NCBI GenBank assembly: GCA_031273645.1
Contig: JAISRM010000058.1
Location: 1-22,557, forward strand
Length of the DNA: 22,557 bases
Direction of reading: 5' to 3'
Source of the DNA: Endomicrobium sp.
GTDB taxonomy: Bacteria; Elusimicrobiota; Endomicrobiia; Endomicrobiales; Endomicrobiaceae
Part shown: positions 1 through 8,225 of the stretch, piece after piece
Numbering within the stretch: the stretch's first letter is position 1
How the letters are laid out: every line of letters begins with the position of its first letter
The notes under the pieces: generated by a model
Database searches by the model: none
The model's input: the letters and a program-made list of their open reading frames with translations, nothing else
What the model was told of the DNA's origin: nothing
Position numbers and translations under genes: made by a program

Positions 1-1
1 A

Positions 2-994
2 TGGATTTTTGTCGAAGGCGCAAAACAGTTCAATTTAAAAAATATAGACGTTCATATTCCGGTGGGGCTGTTTACGTGCATTACAGGCGTTTCCGGCAGC
101 GGCAAATCTACGCTTGTGCACGAGATAATATATAAAACTTTTGCCAATAAGCTCTACGGTTCAAAAGACGAACCGGGAAAATGTAAAAATGTGTCGGGCA
201 TTGAGCATATCGACAAAGTCGTGATAGTAGATCAGTCGCCGATAGGAAGAACTCCGCGTTCAAATCCGGTAACGTATACCGGAGCTTTTTCGGCCATAAG
301 AGAATTGTTTGCGCAGGTTCAGGAATCAAAAGCAAGAGGCTATCAGCCCGGCAGATTTTCTTTTAACGTCAAAGGCGGCCGCTGCGAAAACTGTCAGGGC
401 GACGGAACTCTTAAAATTGAAATGCAGTTTTTGCCCGACATTTATGTTAAATGCGACGTCTGCGGCGGCAGAAGATTTAACGAAGAAACCCTTCAGATAA
501 GATATAAAGGCAAAAACATAGACGAAGTTTTGAATATGACGGTTGAAGAAAGCGTTTCGTTTTTTGAAAATATTCCGGTTTTGCAAAGAATTTTATCAAC
601 TTTAGACGACGTAGGGCTTGGGTATATAAGAATCGGACAGCCGGCCACAACTCTTTCCGGAGGCGAGGCGCAGAGAGTAAAACTTGCCGCCGAACTTTCA
701 AAAAGAGCCACCGGCAAAACGATGTACATACTTGACGAACCGACTACGGGTCTGCATTTTGCGGATGTGGGAAAACTGCTGGAAGTTTTACAAAAGCTCT
801 CTTATGCGGGCAATACGGTTTTGGTTATAGAACATAATCTTGACGTAATAAAGACGGCGGACTGGATAGTAGATTTAGGTCCCGAAGGCGGAGAAAGGGG
901 AGGCAGAGTTATAGCCGAAGGACCTCCGGAAGATATGATAAAAAATCCAAAATCTTTTACGGGACATTATCTTAAACAAAAATTAAAAAGATGA
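2..994 (+). CDS. uvrA: UvrA, excinuclease ABC subunit A, C-terminal part (5' end outside window)
   Basis: UvrA is the damage-recognition ATPase of nucleotide excision repair; it works as a dimer with UvrB in the cytoplasm. The reading frame is open to the left edge: codons from base 2 read WIFVEGAKQFNLKNIDVHIP, typical of the start of the second ABC domain, so the GTG at 62 is internal and not the gene start. Visible features in order are a Walker A (GVSGSGKST), a zinc finger of CENCQGDG and CDVCGG type, the ABC signature LSGGEAQR, a Walker B (MYILDEPTTGLH) and the H-loop region VIEHNLDV. The C-terminus is complete at TGA 992-994. About two thirds of the protein must lie upstream of the window. 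No clear terminator follows; the next gene has its own promoter 30 bp downstream. Confidence 0.97.
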   Translation, partial: WIFVEGAKQFNLKNIDVHIPVGLFTCITGVSGSGKSTLVHEIIYKTFANKLYGSKDEPGKCKNVSGIEHIDKVVIVDQSPIGRTPRSNPVTYTGAFSAIRELFAQVQESKARGYQPGRFSFNVKGGRCENCQGDGTLKIEMQFLPDIYVKCDVCGGRRFNEETLQIRYKGKNIDEVLNMTVEESVSFFENIPVLQRILSTLDDVGLGYIRIGQPATTLSGGEAQRVKLAAELSKRATGKTMYILDEPTTGLHFADVGKLLEVLQKLSYAGNTVLVIEHNLDVIKTADWIVDLGPEGGERGGRVIAEGPPEDMIKNPKSFTGHYLKQKLKR

Positions 995-1024
995 TATGCA
1001 AATATGCGCCCCCGGATATATAAA

Positions 1025-1054
1025 TTGACAAGAATAAGCTTAAAAAGATAGAAT
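1025..1054 (+). promoter_or_regulatory. Predicted sigma70 promoter of the Tol-Pal operon
   Basis: A perfect -35 box TTGACA (1025-1030) is followed after 18 bp by TAGAAT (1049-1054), one mismatch from TATAAT. It sits 46 bp before the pal start codon, in the only sizeable gap before the six-gene operon. The assignment is by consensus match only. Confidence 0.6.
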
Positions 1055-1099
1055 ATAAAGCGAACATAAATTGTTTTAAAAGACGCTTAGGAGGAAAGT

Positions 1100-1597
1100 A
1101 TGAAAAGGGTTTTGGCATTTTTGTTGTTAGGTTTTATGGTTGCTGCTGTCGGATCGGGTTGTAAAAAACAGGATATAAACAACCAGCAGCTTCCCCCGTC
1201 CGATTTATCTTCTATAGATTTTGCCGATGAACCTTCCTTGAGAGGAGATTTTGACAGAGATTTGAATCTTAAAACGATATATTTTGATTTTGATAAAAGC
1301 GATTTAATGCCTGACGCTTTGGATACTTTAAAAGAAAACGCGGCCTATCTAATCAATAACCCTGCAATAAACGTCGTTGTCGAGGGTCATTGCGACGACA
1401 GGGGAACGATAGAGTATAACCTTTCTCTCGGACAGCGCAGAGCCGTCAAAGTCAAAGAATATTATACCCAGCTTGGCGTTGCGGCAAACAGAGTGGCCAC
1501 TATTTCATACGGCGAAGAAAAACCCGTCGATCCCAGAAATAATGACAGCGCTTGGGCAAAAAACAGAAGAGCTGAAACAAAAGTTATGTCAAGATAA
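1100..1597 (+). CDS. pal: Pal, peptidoglycan-associated outer-membrane lipoprotein
   Basis: Pal anchors the outer membrane to peptidoglycan and is the outer-membrane partner of TolB. The 165-residue product has a lipoprotein signal peptide with the acylated Cys at about residue 21 (context GSGC; Gly at -3 is atypical for a lipobox). An OmpA-like peptidoglycan-binding domain covers roughly residues 55-165. The diagnostic core VEGHCDDRGTIEYNLSLGQR includes the Asp and Arg that bind meso-diaminopimelate in this family. A strong AGGAGG ribosome site lies about 6 nt before the ATG. It is the first gene of the cluster, followed 16 nt later by cpoB; in the classical proteobacterial operon pal comes near the end. 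Length is normal for Pal. Confidence 0.95.
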   Translation: MKRVLAFLLLGFMVAAVGSGCKKQDINNQQLPPSDLSSIDFADEPSLRGDFDRDLNLKTIYFDFDKSDLMPDALDTLKENAAYLINNPAINVVVEGHCDDRGTIEYNLSLGQRRAVKVKEYYTQLGVAANRVATISYGEEKPVDPRNNDSAWAKNRRAETKVMSR

Positions 1598-1613
1598 AGA
1601 GCCGGAATTTTAA

Positions 1614-2312
1614 ATGAAAAAATATTTAATTTTTTTAGCGATATTAATCTGTTCCTCTTTTGCCGGCTGCGTTTCCCCTATAGTTTCACAGCAGAACGTT
1701 ACCGATTTAAAAGGCGAAGTCGCCCAGCTTCAGATACAGTTTAAAGAATTGCAGCAAAAACACGCCGACTTATACGCAAGGGCAGACGCGTCTTTTGTTA
1801 CGCTTGACGTTTTGGCGGCTTCTATACAAGATTTGCAAAATAAAGTTTCTTCTCTTACGCAGACGGTGCAGGATTTGCAGATTACGGTAAAGAAAAACGC
1901 TCAAAACGAAAGAGCCGAATCGGTTTTGCCTTCCGATTTATACCAGAACTCTTACAGCGATTTTTCCATGGGCAAATACGATCTTGCCTACGAAGGATTT
2001 AAATCTTTCACAGATAAATATCCTAAAGCGGAACTCGCCCCGCAGGCGCAGTTTTATATAGGCGAATGTTTTTATTCAAAAAGCCAATGGGAAAAAGCTT
2101 TGGCCGAATATCAAAAAATAGAAAAAAATTATAAAAAATCAGATTTAGTTTCGCCGGCGCGTCTTAAAATTGCTCTTTGTTATGAAAATCTCGGCAAACA
2201 AAACGACGCTATGAATATGTTCGGCTCAATAGTTAAAGATTTTCCGCAAAGTCCGGAGTCTTTAACCGCGAAAGAAAAAATAAGAAAGTATAATAATGCG
2301 CAAAACAGATGA
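1614..2312 (+). CDS. cpoB: CpoB/YbgF-like Tol-Pal coordinator, here a predicted lipoprotein
   Basis: CpoB (YbgF) is a periplasmic protein that links Tol-Pal energy state to peptidoglycan synthesis during constriction. The 232-residue product has the family layout: an export signal, an N-terminal coiled coil rich in Q/L/K heptads (about residues 28-100), then three TPR-like repeats at about 110-225 (for example the segment SDFSMGKYDLAYEGFKSF). Unlike Escherichia coli CpoB, the signal ends in a clean lipobox, FAGC with Cys at residue 19, so it is probably a lipoprotein. The residue after Cys is Val, which does not suggest inner-membrane retention under the E. coli rule. The gene overlaps the next one by 17 bp, which points to translational coupling. 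Confidence 0.88.
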   Translation: MKKYLIFLAILICSSFAGCVSPIVSQQNVTDLKGEVAQLQIQFKELQQKHADLYARADASFVTLDVLAASIQDLQNKVSSLTQTVQDLQITVKKNAQNERAESVLPSDLYQNSYSDFSMGKYDLAYEGFKSFTDKYPKAELAPQAQFYIGECFYSKSQWEKALAEYQKIEKNYKKSDLVSPARLKIALCYENLGKQNDAMNMFGSIVKDFPQSPESLTAKEKIRKYNNAQNR

Positions 2313-3009
2313 TTCGTTAGCTATTTGGTTTATTATTTCAGCGGTCTTGCACATTGCTGTATTGGCCGTAGTGTTTCACGCTAAGGAAAAACCCGTGTTT
2401 ATGTCGGCGCCGATAGACGTTTCTTTTTATGCTCCTTCAGAAAACGTCGTTACTCCTCCTCCTGCAGATGTTGCAGAAGAACCTAAGCCGGAACCTGCGC
2501 AGGAAGAAATAAAAGAACCGCCCGTAACCAAAGAAGACGTCGTGGTTAAAAAGAAAGACAAACCTAAGCCTAAGCCGAAACCGAAAGTAAAAGCAAAAGA
2601 ACCCGAGCCGCCTGCGGTCAAAGAGCAAGCGCAGGAAGCAAAAGTTCAAACTGTGCAGACTCCTGCCGACGCTGATATACGTTATGCCGCTGCCGGAGCG
2701 CAGTACGAAGGGCTGGCTTTTGACACTGAAAATTTTAAATACGCGTATTATACCAATACCATAATAAGAAAAATAGGAAGATTTTGGCAGTGGTCTGAAA
2801 GTTACGGAAGACTGCGCGCTGTCGTTTATTTCAGGATATTAAGAGACGGTACGGTAGCTTCAATACAAATTAAAGATTCGTCGGGAGACGAATCTTTTGA
2901 TCAAAACGCGGAAAGATCGGTGCAGTTGGCAAGTCCTTTTGCGCCTTTGCCCGACGGTTACCGCGGAGAGTCACTGGGAGTTTACTTTGAATTTAAATTC
3001 AGAACTTAA
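2296..3009 (+). CDS. tolA: TolA/TonB-like energy transducer of the Tol-Pal system
   Basis: This is a periplasm-spanning transducer expected to carry force from TolQ/TolR to TolB-Pal. The 237-residue protein has one N-terminal membrane helix (about residues 9-27) containing the Ser-x3-His motif SAVLH typical of TonB and TolA anchors. A Pro/Lys/Glu-rich spacer follows at about 50-130 with KPKPKPK-type repeats. A TonB-family C-terminal domain covers about 150-237 (VVYFRILRDGTVASIQI, then SPFAPLPDGYRGE). The C-terminal domain resembles TonB more than enterobacterial TolA domain III, but the position between cpoB and tolB and the cognate tolQR genes support a TolA role. It overlaps cpoB by 17 bp and the likely tolB start by 23 bp. 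TonB naming remains possible. Confidence 0.85.
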   Translation: MRKTDDSLAIWFIISAVLHIAVLAVVFHAKEKPVFMSAPIDVSFYAPSENVVTPPPADVAEEPKPEPAQEEIKEPPVTKEDVVVKKKDKPKPKPKPKVKAKEPEPPAVKEQAQEAKVQTVQTPADADIRYAAAGAQYEGLAFDTENFKYAYYTNTIIRKIGRFWQWSESYGRLRAVVYFRILRDGTVASIQIKDSSGDESFDQNAERSVQLASPFAPLPDGYRGESLGVYFEFKFRT

Positions 3010-4303
3010 GCCGTTTGGAAGAATCATAAGTTTTATCTTTGTTTTTTGTTTATTTTCCTCTGCGGTTTATGCGCAGGGAGACGTCTATCTTTCTCTTTCG
3101 GCTACCGGAAAAAGATCGGATATAGCCGTAGAATCTTTTGCCGCTCCGGCAAAAACGCAAGACGACGTTAAATACGCCCAGCTTCTTAAAGAAGTCGTCC
3201 AAAACGATCTTATCTTATGCAGATACTTTAACATTATAGTCGGAGATCCCGAACCTAACACGCCTTTTGACACCAGAATGATTTTCTGGGAGAAAAAAGG
3301 GGCTTCCGTTTTGCTTTCCGCTTCAGTAAAAGTAAAAACCGACATTATTACCATCGACGTTAAGCTCTACGACGTAATTTCTACCGAGCTTATATGGAAG
3401 CAGTCGTTTAGAAAAGAAACGTCAAATTACAGGCTTATGGCTCACGAAATCAGCGACGAAATAGTAAGAAGGTTTACGGGCGAAACCGGAATAGCGTGCT
3501 CAAAAATAACGTTTATAAACAACAGCACGAGATTTAAGGAACTCTACCTTATAGATTACGACGGATATAATCTCAGAAGGCTTACTAAAGACAATAAGCT
3601 CAATATTTTGCCGAAATGGTCTCCTGACGGACAGCAGATAATATATACGAGCTATCTGTATAATAATCCCGATTTATTTGCGTTAAACCTTGTAAAGAAC
3701 CGCCGCAGCATAATATCAAAATATCAGGGCTTAAACGCCGCCGGAGCTTTTTCTCCCGACGGCAAAAGAATTCTTCTTACTCTTTCAAGAGGAAAATACC
3801 CGAATTTGTATCTTATAAGCCCGACGGGCGAGATTTTGCGCAGAATGACGGACGGTTCTTACATAGACACAAGCCCTTCTTTTGCTCCTAACGGGCAGGA
3901 AATAGTTTTCATTTCCGACAGGCCGGGATATCCGCAGCTCTATATTATGAATATCGACGGAGGCAATTTAAGAAGGCTTACTACGGCCGGTTTTTGCGAT
4001 TCTCCGGCGTGGTCTCCAAGGGGCGATAAAATTGTTTTTACTATGAGGCAGCAGCGCGGAAACTACGATTTATTCGTTTACGATTTGCCGAGTTCAAAAA
4101 TTACAAGACTTACAAATAATCAGAGGAACAATGAGAATCCCTCATGGTCTCCCGACGGCAGATTTATAGCTTTTGCTTCGACGAGGTCAGGAAAAAGCGA
4201 AATTTACGTTATGGCAATAGACGGTTCCGGCACGAGAAAACTTGCCGAAATTCCGGATTCGTCTTATACTCCGTCATGGTCTCCGAATTTGCTTGACAAA
4301 TAA
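2987..4303 (+). CDS. tolB: TolB, periplasmic beta-propeller of the Tol-Pal system
   Basis: TolB binds Pal and TolA in the periplasm. I choose the TTG at 2987. It has a GGGAG ribosome site at 2976-2980 with 6-nt spacing and gives a 438-residue protein, close to the usual TolB length. It also yields a normal signal peptide: short basic n-region, hydrophobic core IISFIFVFCLF, and AVYA before QGDVYL. The longer frame from TTG 2897 would add an implausible hydrophilic leader. After an N-terminal alpha/beta domain (about residues 35-185) come repeated WSPDG/FSPDG blades of the C-terminal propeller, for example LPKWSPDGQQIIYTS, FSPDGKRILLT, WSPRGDKIVFT and WSPDGRFIAFAS. The start overlaps tolA by 23 bp. 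A gap of 26 nt leads to tolQ. Confidence 0.92.
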   Translation: MNLNSELKPFGRIISFIFVFCLFSSAVYAQGDVYLSLSATGKRSDIAVESFAAPAKTQDDVKYAQLLKEVVQNDLILCRYFNIIVGDPEPNTPFDTRMIFWEKKGASVLLSASVKVKTDIITIDVKLYDVISTELIWKQSFRKETSNYRLMAHEISDEIVRRFTGETGIACSKITFINNSTRFKELYLIDYDGYNLRRLTKDNKLNILPKWSPDGQQIIYTSYLYNNPDLFALNLVKNRRSIISKYQGLNAAGAFSPDGKRILLTLSRGKYPNLYLISPTGEILRRMTDGSYIDTSPSFAPNGQEIVFISDRPGYPQLYIMNIDGGNLRRLTTAGFCDSPAWSPRGDKIVFTMRQQRGNYDLFVYDLPSSKITRLTNNQRNNENPSWSPDGRFIAFASTRSGKSEIYVMAIDGSGTRKLAEIPDSSYTPSWSPNLLDK

Positions 4304-4329
4304 AATATTGCTGACAAAGAGAGGAAAAA

Positions 4330-4980
4330 ATGTTTGAAGGGAAAAGTTTTATAGAAATACTGCATATGGGAGGATGGACTCTTTACGTTCTTCTTGCGGT
4401 ATCGGTGCTTTCAATAATGGTAATTTTTGCCAAACTTTACGAATTTTGGAAAAAATCAAAAATAATAAGGTCTGATTTTATAAAAACTATTCTTTATAAT
4501 TTAAGAAAAGGAAGAATCGACGAAGCCATAGAATTTTGCGATAAAACCGCTTCCCCTATGGCGCCGGTGGCAAAGGCGGGACTTACGGCTTACAGAGATA
4601 AAGAAGGAAGCATAACCGAGGCAATGGACAGAGAAATAATGATAGAGACCGTTAAACTTGAAAGGTTTGTAACTATTTTGGGAACTATAGGAAGCGTCGC
4701 CGTTTACATAGGATTATTCGGCACGGTTCTTGGAATTATAAGAGCATTTCACGATATATCTATGGTGGGTTCCGGCGGAATATCGATAGTTATCGGAGGG
4801 GTTTCCGAAGCTCTTATCGCCACGGCAACAGGTCTTTTCGTAGCTATTCCCGCCGTTGTAGCTTATAATTTTTTTACAAAATTTATAGACAAATTTATAG
4901 TAAATATGGAATACTGCGCTTCTGCGGTAGAAGATTTTTTGCTTAGAAAAACTCCCGGGAAAGAAAATGAAGAAAATTGA
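4330..4980 (+). CDS. tolQ: TolQ, MotA/TolQ/ExbB-family proton channel subunit
   Basis: TolQ forms the inner-membrane proton-driven motor with TolR and energises TolA. The 216-residue protein has the family topology: one helix at about 15-37, a cytoplasmic loop, and two C-terminal helices at about 117-139 and 155-182. The conserved segment GLFGTVLGI in the second helix and the small-residue-rich third helix (ALIATATGLFVAIPAVVAYN) are diagnostic. The start has a GAGAGGA ribosome site. Its last 14 bp overlap tolR. Placement after tolB, not before tolR-tolA, is unusual compared with the proteobacterial order. ExbB is the alternative name, but the neighbours favour TolQ. Confidence 0.93.
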   Translation: MFEGKSFIEILHMGGWTLYVLLAVSVLSIMVIFAKLYEFWKKSKIIRSDFIKTILYNLRKGRIDEAIEFCDKTASPMAPVAKAGLTAYRDKEGSITEAMDREIMIETVKLERFVTILGTIGSVAVYIGLFGTVLGIIRAFHDISMVGSGGISIVIGGVSEALIATATGLFVAIPAVVAYNFFTKFIDKFIVNMEYCASAVEDFLLRKTPGKENEEN

Positions 4981-5401
4981 CAGACGACAAAAAGTGGTGG
5001 CTGAAATCAACATAACTCCTTTTACGGACGTAATTTTGGTTTTGCTTATTATCTTTATGATAACTACGCCTATGCTTATGCAGCCGGGAATAAAAGTCAA
5101 TCTTCCCAAAACGGAAACTACCGACGTGGAAGACACTAAAAATATTGAAGTTTTAATTTCTCAGGACGGATATGTTTATATGGAAGGAAAGCAGATCCAC
5201 GAATCTAACATAGAAGCGACAATACAGCATTTGATAGCCGCTTCTCCCAATAAGCCGATAGTAATTAAAGGCGATAAAGACGTTAAATACGATGCCGTAA
5301 TGCAGTTTATGGACAAGGCCAAAAAAGCCGGAGCCGTAAAATTTGCGCTTGCCGTTGACAATCTTTCTTCCGGCGCAAAACAAGCAAAAATAAAAACATA
5401 G
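4967..5401 (+). CDS. tolR: TolR, ExbD/TolR-family motor subunit
   Basis: TolR is the single-pass partner of TolQ. The 144-residue product has a short basic N-terminus, then a membrane helix at about 17-38 that begins ITPFTDVILVLLIIFM. Asp21 corresponds to the essential proton-carrying Asp of TolR/ExbD. A periplasmic domain follows (PGIKVNLPKTETTD, then KPIVIKGDKDVKYDAVMQFM), which is typical of the family. It overlaps tolQ by 14 bp. The next gene begins 10 nt after the stop, so the PHP-domain gene is probably cotranscribed. Confidence 0.93.
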   Translation: MKKIDRRQKVVAEINITPFTDVILVLLIIFMITTPMLMQPGIKVNLPKTETTDVEDTKNIEVLISQDGYVYMEGKQIHESNIEATIQHLIAASPNKPIVIKGDKDVKYDAVMQFMDKAKKAGAVKFALAVDNLSSGAKQAKIKT

Positions 5402-5411
5402 CGTAAGAGAC

Positions 5412-6752
5412 ATGAAAATAATAAACTGGACTTTGCTTTTTTTGTGTTTTATCGCCCTATCAAGTTTCTTCTTTTACAATCCCATGCCTCTTTTTGACCT
5501 TGTAACAGGCGCAAGAACCATAGATTTTTCAATAAAATGGCCGGTAATCAGAATTATTACGGAGCCTTTTTACGCTTTTTCTTTTTACGCGCTTACCATG
5601 AATAGAGACTTTTATAGGCCTGCCGTAATTTCATGGGCTTCGTGGACGCTTGCAGCGGCTTTTCTTTATTGCATGCTCTCGGGAAAATCTCTGTTTCAAA
5701 CCGCTGTGAAACTGTTTTATTCGCTTATTATTCTTGTTACGCTTTTTGTTTTTGTCGCGCTTGTTCCTTTGCCGGGACCCTCTCTTGTCAAACCGGAAGG
5801 CTACGCAGCCTTTGACGCCCATTCCCACACGGTAAGCTCTCACGATAATATTTCAACCGCGCGTTCAAATCTTAAATTTCATTTGTCGCAAGGGTTTGAC
5901 TCTTTTTTTATTACCGAACACAACAATACCGTAAGTTTTATGAATTTTCCGGAATCCGCTAAATTTAAAACGGTTTTTCCCGGAATGCAGATTCAGACTA
6001 AAGACAAAATTTCGGTTCTTATCTTGTCGGACAAAGAGTTCAATGCCGCCGATTATAAAGATTTGCGTTTAGAGGATTTAATAAAAAAAGCCCACCGCGA
6101 CGATAAGCTTGTAATAATGCCGCATTGGTGGAAATGGCATAAATTTTCTTTCAAACAGCTTGCCGATATGGGCATAGACGGTTTTGAAATATACAACTGC
6201 GGATACAGGAATTTTGATCCCCAAGAGCAAAAAAATATGATAGCTTTTGCCGTCAAAGAAAAACTTCTTATGGTCGGCTCGACGGATTGGCACGGCTGGG
6301 GTTATATGACCGACGTATGGACGGTTTTCCCCAAAGACGAAGAAACAAGTTTGTACCGCCAGCTTGCCGCAAAACCAAGAACGTCCGTCATCGTTTACAG
6401 ACAGGAGCAAGACGGCAGTTTGCCGAGATTTATTTTTGAGCCTTTTGCCGCTTTTTATTATTATGTTCAAAACGCCGATTTGTATGCCGTCTTATCTTTT
6501 ATGATATGGATTGCAATAATAGGCGTCGTTGCGGCAAACACTGTTTTAAGCCGTCTTTGCGGAAGGCTCTCTTTTGCGCTTGCCGCGGTTTTTGCGGTTT
6601 TGCTTATTTATTTTACTCTTCTTGCTCTTGCTTACGGCGATTTAAATAAAATAATAAAATCTTCAGTAATTCCGGTCAGCGCGGTTTTATGCGCGTTATG
6701 GTTTGCGTACGCTCCCATCAATAAATTAGCCATAAAATTTTCTAAAAAATAG
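5412..6752 (+). CDS. Integral membrane protein with a central PHP-type phosphoesterase domain
   Basis: The function is not known. The 446-residue protein has about four hydrophobic helices in residues 1-120, a soluble PHP-like metal-dependent hydrolase domain at about 128-340, and about three more helices at 360-440. Metal-ligand motifs are intact: His137-Ser-His139 (AHSHTVSSHDN), Glu169-His170 (TEHNN), MPHWWKWH, and Asp292-x-His294 (GSTDWHGWG). PHP domains hydrolyse phosphate esters such as histidinol phosphate, polymerase-associated substrates or trinucleotides; a version embedded between membrane segments suggests a lipid-linked or envelope substrate, but that is inference. It starts 10 nt after tolR, which suggests envelope-operon membership. 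The substrate and the side of the membrane the domain faces cannot be read from sequence alone. Confidence 0.82.
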   Translation: MKIINWTLLFLCFIALSSFFFYNPMPLFDLVTGARTIDFSIKWPVIRIITEPFYAFSFYALTMNRDFYRPAVISWASWTLAAAFLYCMLSGKSLFQTAVKLFYSLIILVTLFVFVALVPLPGPSLVKPEGYAAFDAHSHTVSSHDNISTARSNLKFHLSQGFDSFFITEHNNTVSFMNFPESAKFKTVFPGMQIQTKDKISVLILSDKEFNAADYKDLRLEDLIKKAHRDDKLVIMPHWWKWHKFSFKQLADMGIDGFEIYNCGYRNFDPQEQKNMIAFAVKEKLLMVGSTDWHGWGYMTDVWTVFPKDEETSLYRQLAAKPRTSVIVYRQEQDGSLPRFIFEPFAAFYYYVQNADLYAVLSFMIWIAIIGVVAANTVLSRLCGRLSFALAAVFAVLLIYFTLLALAYGDLNKIIKSSVIPVSAVLCALWFAYAPINKLAIKFSKK

Positions 6753-6788
6753 CGGCCGCTTCGGCGCATATACGGCTAAGGCAAAATA

Positions 6789-8225
6789 ATGGAAAAAATA
6801 TTTAATAAAAAAACTGCCCTTTTCGTATCGGGGTTTGCGGTTTTATTTAAGGTTTTTTTATCGGCTTCTCTTGAACTTCATCCAGACGAAGCTTATTATT
6901 GGCTATGGGCGCAAAATCTTGCGCTCGGATATTACGATCACGCTCCAATGGCTGCTTACTTTATAAAGCTGACTACTCTTTTTTCCGATTCCGAATTTTT
7001 CGTAAGGTTTTCTTGCGTTATCGTTACCGTTATTTTAAGTTTTCTTTTGTGGAATTTTGCTAAAAAACTTTTTAACGAAACCGTCGCTTCAGCTTCAGTA
7101 ATAATTCTCAACACGCTTCCCATTATGTTTACCGCGTCGATAATAATGACTCCCGACACTCCTGTTTTTTTGTTTTGGTCGTTTGCGGTTTATTTTTTAT
7201 GGAGGCTTTGCCAAACGGGTTTTGTTAAGTATTGGTATCTTACCGGAATTTTTTTCGGGCTTGCGCTTCTTTCAAAATATACGGCGGTTTTATTTGCAGG
7301 GTGCCTGTTGTTATACATTGTTTTTGACAAAAAGACGCAGTGGTTTAAAAACAAACATTTCTATTTGATGTTTGCGGCCGCTTTTGCCGTATTTTTGCCG
7401 GTTATCATTTGGAATTATCAAAACGGCTGGATATCTTTTACTTATCAGCTGGGGCACGGGCTTTCAAGTTCTCGCTTTCATTTTAATTATATATTTGAAT
7501 ATCTCGGCGGGCAGTGTCTTATTGCGGGGCCTTTTGTTTTTTTTGCGGGTTTTTGCGCGTTTTTTTCTTTTATTAAAAAAAGAGATTTTGATTCAAAAAA
7601 TATTTTTCTGTTTTCTTTTTCAGTTCCGGTAATATTGTTTTTTGCATGCACTGCGGTAAAAAGGCTTCCGGGCGCAAACTGGCCTTCGTTTGCTTATTTT
7701 ACTTTCAGCGTCGTTACGGCGGCGTTTCTTCTTTGCGGATCTGCGGCAAAGAAAAAAATTTTGATTATCTCAATAGCGTTTAACGTTTTTGTTTCAGTTT
7801 TATTGGGGCTTCATGTAAAATATGCAATTTTGCCGGTTGATAAATTTTCAAAAAACGCGGCTATAGCCGACGCGACAAATTGGTTTGCCGGCTGGAAAAA
7901 ACTCGCAGACAATCTTTTGCAAAGAGACGTAAAATACGCCGTAACCGACCGGCATCAGTGGGGCGCGGCGATCTCTTATTACTCTAAAAACAAAATTAAA
8001 GTTTTTATAAGAGGTTTGAGAAAAAATCAGTTTGCTTATTGGCCTGTCGCCCAAGATTTGCAAACTTCAAAAACTGCGCTTGTAAAAATTGACAATGAAA
8101 TGACCGCTGATTTTACTAAGATAGACGGAGCCGAAATAATATACGTTGAAAGATACGGTTTTCCGGTAAGACAATACGCCGTGTCTGAAACGCAAGGATA
8201 CGATTTGAAAGGGAGCGCAAAATGA
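6789..8225 (+). CDS. GT39/ArnT-like polyprenyl-phosphate-sugar glycosyltransferase
   Basis: This is a predicted multi-pass inner-membrane glycosyltransferase of the dolichyl-phosphate-mannose mannosyltransferase (PMT_2/ArnT) superfamily. Such enzymes transfer a sugar from a polyprenyl-phosphate donor to lipid A, protein or another acceptor on the outer face. Key motifs are in the usual places: Asp33-Glu34 in the first periplasmic loop (LHPDEAYYWLWAQ), Asp50 in GYYDHAPMAAYF, and the TPDTP segment near residue 123. About nine or more hydrophobic helices fill residues 10-350, with a soluble C-terminal part at about 360-478. The start has an AAGG-containing leader. The last 4 bp (ATGA) overlap the ankyrin gene start, a sign of coupling. 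The acceptor cannot be told from the sequence. Confidence 0.87.
   Translation: MEKIFNKKTALFVSGFAVLFKVFLSASLELHPDEAYYWLWAQNLALGYYDHAPMAAYFIKLTTLFSDSEFFVRFSCVIVTVILSFLLWNFAKKLFNETVASASVIILNTLPIMFTASIIMTPDTPVFLFWSFAVYFLWRLCQTGFVKYWYLTGIFFGLALLSKYTAVLFAGCLLLYIVFDKKTQWFKNKHFYLMFAAAFAVFLPVIIWNYQNGWISFTYQLGHGLSSSRFHFNYIFEYLGGQCLIAGPFVFFAGFCAFFSFIKKRDFDSKNIFLFSFSVPVILFFACTAVKRLPGANWPSFAYFTFSVVTAAFLLCGSAAKKKILIISIAFNVFVSVLLGLHVKYAILPVDKFSKNAAIADATNWFAGWKKLADNLLQRDVKYAVTDRHQWGAAISYYSKNKIKVFIRGLRKNQFAYWPVAQDLQTSKTALVKIDNEMTADFTKIDGAEIIYVERYGFPVRQYAVSETQGYDLKGSAK

Noticed and set aside
62..64. GTG at 62 as a possible start of a 310-residue ABC protein
   Set aside because: The frame is open upstream to the window edge and the upstream codons match UvrA, so the GTG is internal.
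2897..2986. Longer tolB starting at TTG 2897
   Set aside because: It adds a hydrophilic leader before the signal peptide and has no better ribosome site than TTG 2987.
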